Assembly (NCBI GenBank): GCA_965120375.1
Contig: CBCPMW010000002.1
Location: 1-18,463, forward strand
DNA: 18,463 nt
Origin: CASPLG01 sp965120375
GTDB taxonomy: Bacteria; Bacillota; Clostridia; Oscillospirales; Acutalibacteraceae
Direction of reading: 5' to 3'
This document shows, in pieces, positions 15,737-18,463 of this stretch (within the stretch, counting starts at the first letter, position 1; each line of letters starts with the position of its first letter). The notes beneath the pieces were generated by a model. It was not told the DNA's origin. It was given only the letters and a program-made list of their open reading frames with translations, and searched no databases. The position numbers and the translations under genes are program-made.

Positions 15737-16738
15737 TTATCTCCTTTTATAGTAACCTTTCGGCATAGATAAATCCAAACATTTTCCAGTTCCATCAGCA
15801 ACACAGTCAAGTGGCCGCTCAGCAATATGAACCGGCATATGAGTTTCTTCCGAAAGAAGCTTATCGAGTCCTCTTAACAGCGCTCCACCACCTGTTAACA
15901 TAATTCCATGATCTATTATGTCAGCTGAAAGTTCAGGCGGTGTATTTTCCAAAGTTGTCTTCACTGCGTCAACTATACTACTTAAAGGATCCGAAAGCGC
16001 TTCTCTAACTTCACAAGCTTTTATCACAATATTTTTCGGAAGCCCATCCATAAGATTTCTTCCTTTTATCTCCATTTCACCTTCTTCTTCGTAAGGTGCT
16101 GCAGATCCAATACTAATTTTTATATTTTCAGCTGTCCTTTCACCTATAAGTAAATTATACTTTCTTTTAATGTAAGATATTATAGCTTCGTCAAACTTAT
16201 CCCCGGCAACTCTAGCAGAACAAGCTGTTACTATATCTCCTAACGAAATAACAGCAACTTCAGAGGTTCCTCCCCCTATATCAACTACCATACTGCCTGT
16301 CGGTTCAGACACTGGAAGCCCGGAACCTATTGCAGCTGCCATTGGTTCTTCTATAAGTTCAACAATCCCTGCTCCCGCCTGTTTTGCCGCATCTTCTACA
16401 GCTCTTTTTTCTACCTCAGTAACCCCAGAAGGTATACAAACTACCACCTTTGGCTTGCTAAAAAAGCTGTATCGTACAGTCTTTTTAATAAAATATTTAA
16501 GCATACTGGAGGTTATATCAAAATCGGCAATTACTCCGTCTTTTAGAGGCCTCACAGCTACTATTGATCCAGGAGTCCTTCCTATCATTTCCTTCGCCTG
16601 TGCACCTACAGCTAAAACCGTATCATTTCTAACATCTACTGCTACGACTGATGGTTCTCTTGTAACTATCCCTTTCCCTCTAACAAAAACCAATGTGTTA
16701 GCCGTACCTAAATCGATTCCTATATCCTTAGACAACAT
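15737..16738 (-). CDS. mreB: Rod shape-determining actin homologue MreB
   Basis: Cytoplasmic, membrane-associated actin-like ATPase that orients lateral-wall synthesis. Visible motifs are phosphate 1 (IGIDLGTANTLV, 7-17), the connect/phosphate 2 region VVDIGGGTSEVAVIS, and the adenosine motif LTGGGALLRGLD. ARVAGDKFDEAIISYIKRKYNLLIGERTAE is shared by MreB/Mbl proteins. Length 333 aa is typical. The ATG has AAGGA six bases upstream and a further AGGAGG. It heads mreB-mreC-mreD-mrdA behind an extended -10 promoter. It is called MreB rather than Mbl because mreC and mreD follow directly. Confidence 0.96.
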   Translation of the reverse strand: MLSKDIGIDLGTANTLVFVRGKGIVTREPSVVAVDVRNDTVLAVGAQAKEMIGRTPGSIVAVRPLKDGVIADFDITSSMLKYFIKKTVRYSFFSKPKVVVCIPSGVTEVEKRAVEDAAKQAGAGIVELIEEPMAAAIGSGLPVSEPTGSMVVDIGGGTSEVAVISLGDIVTACSARVAGDKFDEAIISYIKRKYNLLIGERTAENIKISIGSAAPYEEEGEMEIKGRNLMDGLPKNIVIKACEVREALSDPLSSIVDAVKTTLENTPPELSADIIDHGIMLTGGGALLRGLDKLLSEETHMPVHIAERPLDCVADGTGKCLDLSMPKGYYKRR

Positions 16739-16778
16739 TTTATTTCCTTTCCTCCTAAAAACAATAAAGTATAAATTA

Positions 16779-16787
16779 ATTATACCA
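16779..16787 (-). promoter_or_regulatory. Extended -10 promoter for the mreB operon
   Basis: Minus-strand TGGTATAAT (extended -10 TGn plus a perfect TATAAT), about 40 bp before the mreB ATG. No good -35 hexamer lies 17 bp upstream. The same nine bases precede zapA. Confidence 0.5.
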
Positions 16788-16855
16788 TAAAATACACCTA
16801 CAAATTACGTTGTTTTCCTATTTATGATTTAAATTTTTCCTCAAAAGTTTTCTTA

Positions 16856-17314
16856 CTATTTTCCAGTAGAACCAAAACCGCCTTCACCTCTAGCAGTTTC
16901 ACTAAGTTTATCCACTTCAAAAGGTACAAAATTTTCTGTCTTTAGCAAAACCATTTGCGCAATCCTATCTTTGTTTTTTATAGTGTATTGTTCATTACCT
17001 ATGTTACAAAGACCTACACAAACTTCACCTCTGTAGTCGCTATCAACAACTCCAACTCCATTAGAAAGACCAATTCCATGCTTTATTCCAAGTCCACTTC
17101 TTGCAAAAATAAAAGCCCCATATCCCTCTGGAACTTCAACTGAAATCCCACACGGAATCTTAACCAAATCTCCAGGGTTTATAACAATTTCTTCTTTTAT
17201 GCACGCATAAAGGTCCATTCCTGCAGACCCCTCAGTCGCCTTAGTCGGTAAAATCGATTCTTTAGATAATTTAACAAATTTTATTTTTCTATTTTCCACA
17301 GTTCTACTTTCCAC
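16856..17314 (-). CDS. dut: Deoxyuridine 5'-triphosphate nucleotidohydrolase (dUTPase)
   Basis: Hydrolyses dUTP to dUMP and pyrophosphate, limiting uracil in DNA and feeding thymidylate synthesis. All five trimeric dUTPase motifs are present (numbered from the longest frame): I, AGMDLYA at 38-44; II, RSGLG at 79-83; III, GVVDSDYRGE with catalytic D98 and Y101; IV, DRIAQMVL; V, RGEGGFGSTGK at the extreme C-terminus, which closes over the active site. The longest frame begins at TTG 17335 without a ribosome site. I prefer GTG at 17312-17314, preceded by AGGTG, giving 152 aa; a GTG at 17297-17299 is a further option. The first codons contain two TTTCCACA-like 9-mers resembling DnaA boxes. zapA lies upstream on the same strand. 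Confidence 0.94.
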   Translation of the reverse strand: MESRTVENRKIKFVKLSKESILPTKATEGSAGMDLYACIKEEIVINPGDLVKIPCGISVEVPEGYGAFIFARSGLGIKHGIGLSNGVGVVDSDYRGEVCVGLCNIGNEQYTIKNKDRIAQMVLLKTENFVPFEVDKLSETARGEGGFGSTGK

Positions 17315-17448
17315 AATTACACCTAACTTTTTCAATTTTTCATCTTAATCAACATTTTTTACTGAGTTTTAGATAAAATCTTATTGAAACAGTGTGAAAA
17401 ACTCTGGAAAACTTCAAGTTATCCACATTTTCCACAGAGTTTTCAACA
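17292..17448. promoter_or_regulatory. Cluster of DnaA-box-like 9-mers between zapA and dut
   Basis: On the + strand: TTATCCACA (17419-17427), an exact match to the consensus DnaA box, directly abuts TTTTCCACA (17428-17436); TTTTCAACA follows at 17440-17448. TTTTCCACA (17292-17300) and CTTTCCACA (17307-17315) lie in the dut 5' end. TGTGAAAAA (17393-17401) is a near-box on the opposite strand. Boxes at both ends sit in a near-symmetrical inverted repeat (17397-17411 with 17428-17444). This could be a DnaA-responsive control site or titration cluster. Alternatively, the inverted repeat read on the minus strand may be a weak zapA terminator with U-rich arms. No dnaA or dnaN is present, so an origin is not claimed. 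Confidence 0.4.
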
Positions 17449-17553
17449 TTCAACATGTTAATTCCTCTATACAATTTTAATTTCATCTCGTAAAAACACT
17501 TTAAATCAACCAAATATTTTCGAAATTCATCAGTTTTTAAGCGTATTCTCAGA

Positions 17554-17901
17554 TTATTTCTCGCTATTTACATTAAACTTCTCTAACTTGGCCTCTAAAC
17601 CGCTTATAATTCTCCTAAGTCCACTGTTTTCCTTTCTAAGTCTCTCGTTGACACTAGCGTAATTTTTATAGTTTCTCTCCATTTCATCTGCGATTTTTAG
17701 CGTTTTTTTATACAAATCACAAAAATCCATCGCTGTTAAAATTGCCGCCATCAAATTTGATATATCCGAACTCTTTCTTCCGATTAGCTCTACTTTAGAA
17801 TTTATTTCGTCCGCAATCGATCTAACATATCCTTCGCTTTCATCAGACAAAATTACGTACGAGGAGCCCGCTATATTGATTTTTATTCTATTTTTTTCCA
17901 T
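17554..17901 (-). CDS. zapA: Cell division protein ZapA
   Basis: Small cytoplasmic FtsZ-binding protein that bundles protofilaments and stabilises the Z-ring. The N-terminal globular domain has the typical KINIAGSSYVI strand pair and the SDESEGYVRSIADEINSKV helix. This is followed by a long helix around LMAAILTAMDFCDLYKK and a C-terminal coiled coil (about 70-110) that mediates tetramer formation. I chose ATG 17899-17901, which has AGGAGGAGG just upstream; the longer frame to 17934 runs through that ribosome site and adds 11 unlikely residues. Product 115 aa, somewhat longer than the minimal 85-100 aa ZapA. It has an extended -10 promoter and is followed by the DnaA-box-like spacer and dut. 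Confidence 0.9.
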   Translation of the reverse strand: MEKNRIKINIAGSSYVILSDESEGYVRSIADEINSKVELIGRKSSDISNLMAAILTAMDFCDLYKKTLKIADEMERNYKNYASVNERLRKENSGLRRIISGLEAKLEKFNVNSEK

Positions 17902-17957
17902 ATTCCTCCTCCTATTGTTTGTGAAAACTACCAAAATTCTACCAGAATCTGCTTTGT

Positions 17958-17966
17958 ATTATACCA
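17958..17966 (-). promoter_or_regulatory. Extended -10 promoter for zapA
   Basis: Minus-strand TGGTATAAT, about 57 bp before the zapA ATG. The -35 region is only a T-run. It is identical over nine bases to the mreB -10 element. Confidence 0.5.
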
Positions 17967-18090
17967 CATATTTCAAAAATAAAAAAGAGGCAAAATACGC
18001 CACTTAATTTTAGGTTTTAAATAATATTTATACGATCTTTTTTAAAAAATTGTGCAAAAATCTAAACTTTCATTTTTTCTAAAAAAGGTG

Positions 18091-18120
18091 TTGACTACGC
18101 TGTCTCACTTGTGTTAGTAT
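18091..18120 (+). promoter_or_regulatory. Dedicated promoter of the 5S rRNA gene
   Basis: TTGACT (18091-18096), 18-bp spacer and TAGTAT (18115-18120), or TTAGTA at 17-bp spacing, ending 19 bp before the 5S sequence. It shows the gene is transcribed on its own rather than from a 16S-23S operon. Confidence 0.65.
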
Positions 18121-18139
18121 TGTTTTTGTCGGATGACGA

Positions 18140-18255
18140 GTTAGTGTTGATGACGTTGAGGGTACACCCGTTCCCATTTCGAACACGGAAGTTAAGCTCA
18201 ATGGTGCTGAAGATACTTGACTGGAAGCGGTCTGGGAAAATAGGAAGACGCTAAC
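18140..18255 (+). rRNA. rrf: 5S ribosomal RNA
   Basis: The 116-nt sequence has the conserved 5S core CCCGTTCCCATTTCGAACAC followed by GGAAGTTAAGCTC. The terminal helix I pairs GTTAGTGT (18140-18147) with ACGCTAAC (18248-18255) over eight pairs including one G-T. Length matches bacterial 5S. It has its own promoter and a terminator about 10 bp downstream. No 23S 3' end lies upstream within the window; the preceding 238 bp lead straight to zapA on the opposite strand. Ends could differ by one or two bases from the mature RNA. Confidence 0.96.
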
Positions 18256-18265
18256 AAAATTAGAG

Positions 18266-18296
18266 ACGGTAGTAATGGTTTACTACCGTTTTTTTA
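18266..18296 (+). terminator. Rho-independent terminator of the 5S gene
   Basis: ACGGTAGTA (18266-18274) pairs perfectly with TACTACCGT (18281-18289) across a 6-nt loop and is followed by a run of T through 18295. A 9-bp stem plus T-tract directly after 5S marks the end of the transcript. Confidence 0.92.
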
Positions 18297-18332
18297 TTGT
18301 GGATTTTTCCTTGAGATTTAGAAAATTTCTAC

Positions 18333-18361
18333 TTGACATGCAAAATAACTAAATAAAATAT
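18333..18361 (+). promoter_or_regulatory. Weak promoter candidate reading out of the window
   Basis: A perfect TTGACA (18333-18338) with AAATAT at 17-bp spacing, or TAAAAT at 15 bp. The remaining sequence to the right edge is AT-rich and shows no start codon with a ribosome site, so any target gene lies beyond the window. Confidence 0.3.
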
Positions 18362-18463
18362 GTGAATTTCGTACAAAATACCAATTGATTTACCCCCCGA
18401 CTCTGTAAAATTATATATAAATGCTTCTATTCTATTTTAAATTTGTATATATAATTTATGATA

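Noticed and set aside
17336..17553. Chromosomal origin of replication in the zapA-dut spacer
   Set aside because: DnaA-like boxes are present, but there is no dnaA, dnaN, gidA or rnpA-rpmH context and no clear AT-rich unwinding element; kept only as a DnaA-box cluster.

Overview
This 18.5 kb window is AT-rich chromosomal DNA of a low-GC Firmicutes bacterium. The best fit is the class Clostridia, possibly an Oscillospirales-like lineage. The evidence is the gene set and gene order (rsmH-ftsL-PASTA class B PBP; zapA; mreB-mreC-mreD-mrdA-mgsA), purine-rich Shine-Dalgarno sites, frequent TTG/GTG starts and TATAAT-type promoters. I see no phage, IS element, CRISPR array or tRNA. Sixteen protein genes and one 5S rRNA gene fill almost all of it. 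Only dusB, degV and the 5S gene read on the + strand.

Layout from left to right. (1) 77-3854, minus strand: rsmH, ftsL and a PASTA-containing FtsI/SpoVD transpeptidase form the start of a division/cell-wall (dcw) cluster that continues past the left edge. There is no mraZ in front of it. (2) 4156-6032, minus strand: alanine racemase, followed by an unrecognised exported Lys/Glu-rich protein. (3) 6175-8049, plus strand: dusB and degV, ending in a hairpin terminator shared with the converging aspS. (4) 8169-11311, minus strand: hisS-aspS. (5) 11584-16738, minus strand: mreB, mreC, mreD and mrdA as one elongasome operon, then an mgsA homologue with its own promoter and terminator. (6) 16856-17901, minus strand: zapA and dut, separated by a spacer with several DnaA-box-like 9-mers in a near-symmetrical arrangement. 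(7) A free-standing 5S rRNA gene with its own promoter and terminator.

Functionally the window is dominated by envelope and division genes: D-Ala supply (Alr), septal synthesis (FtsL, FtsI/SpoVD), the Z-ring regulator ZapA, and lateral-wall synthesis (MreBCD, PBP2). RsmH, DusB, AspRS, HisRS and 5S rRNA add translation functions. The most unusual items are the mgsA product, which aligns without gaps to methylglyoxal synthase but lacks the catalytic Asp (now Cys) and three other active-site residues; the DnaA-box-like cluster between zapA and dut; the absence of minCDE and rodA from the mrdA-mgsA interval, where I recall them in many clostridia; the exported hypothetical next to alr; and the solitary 5S gene. 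Comparisons with other organisms are from memory; no database search was run.
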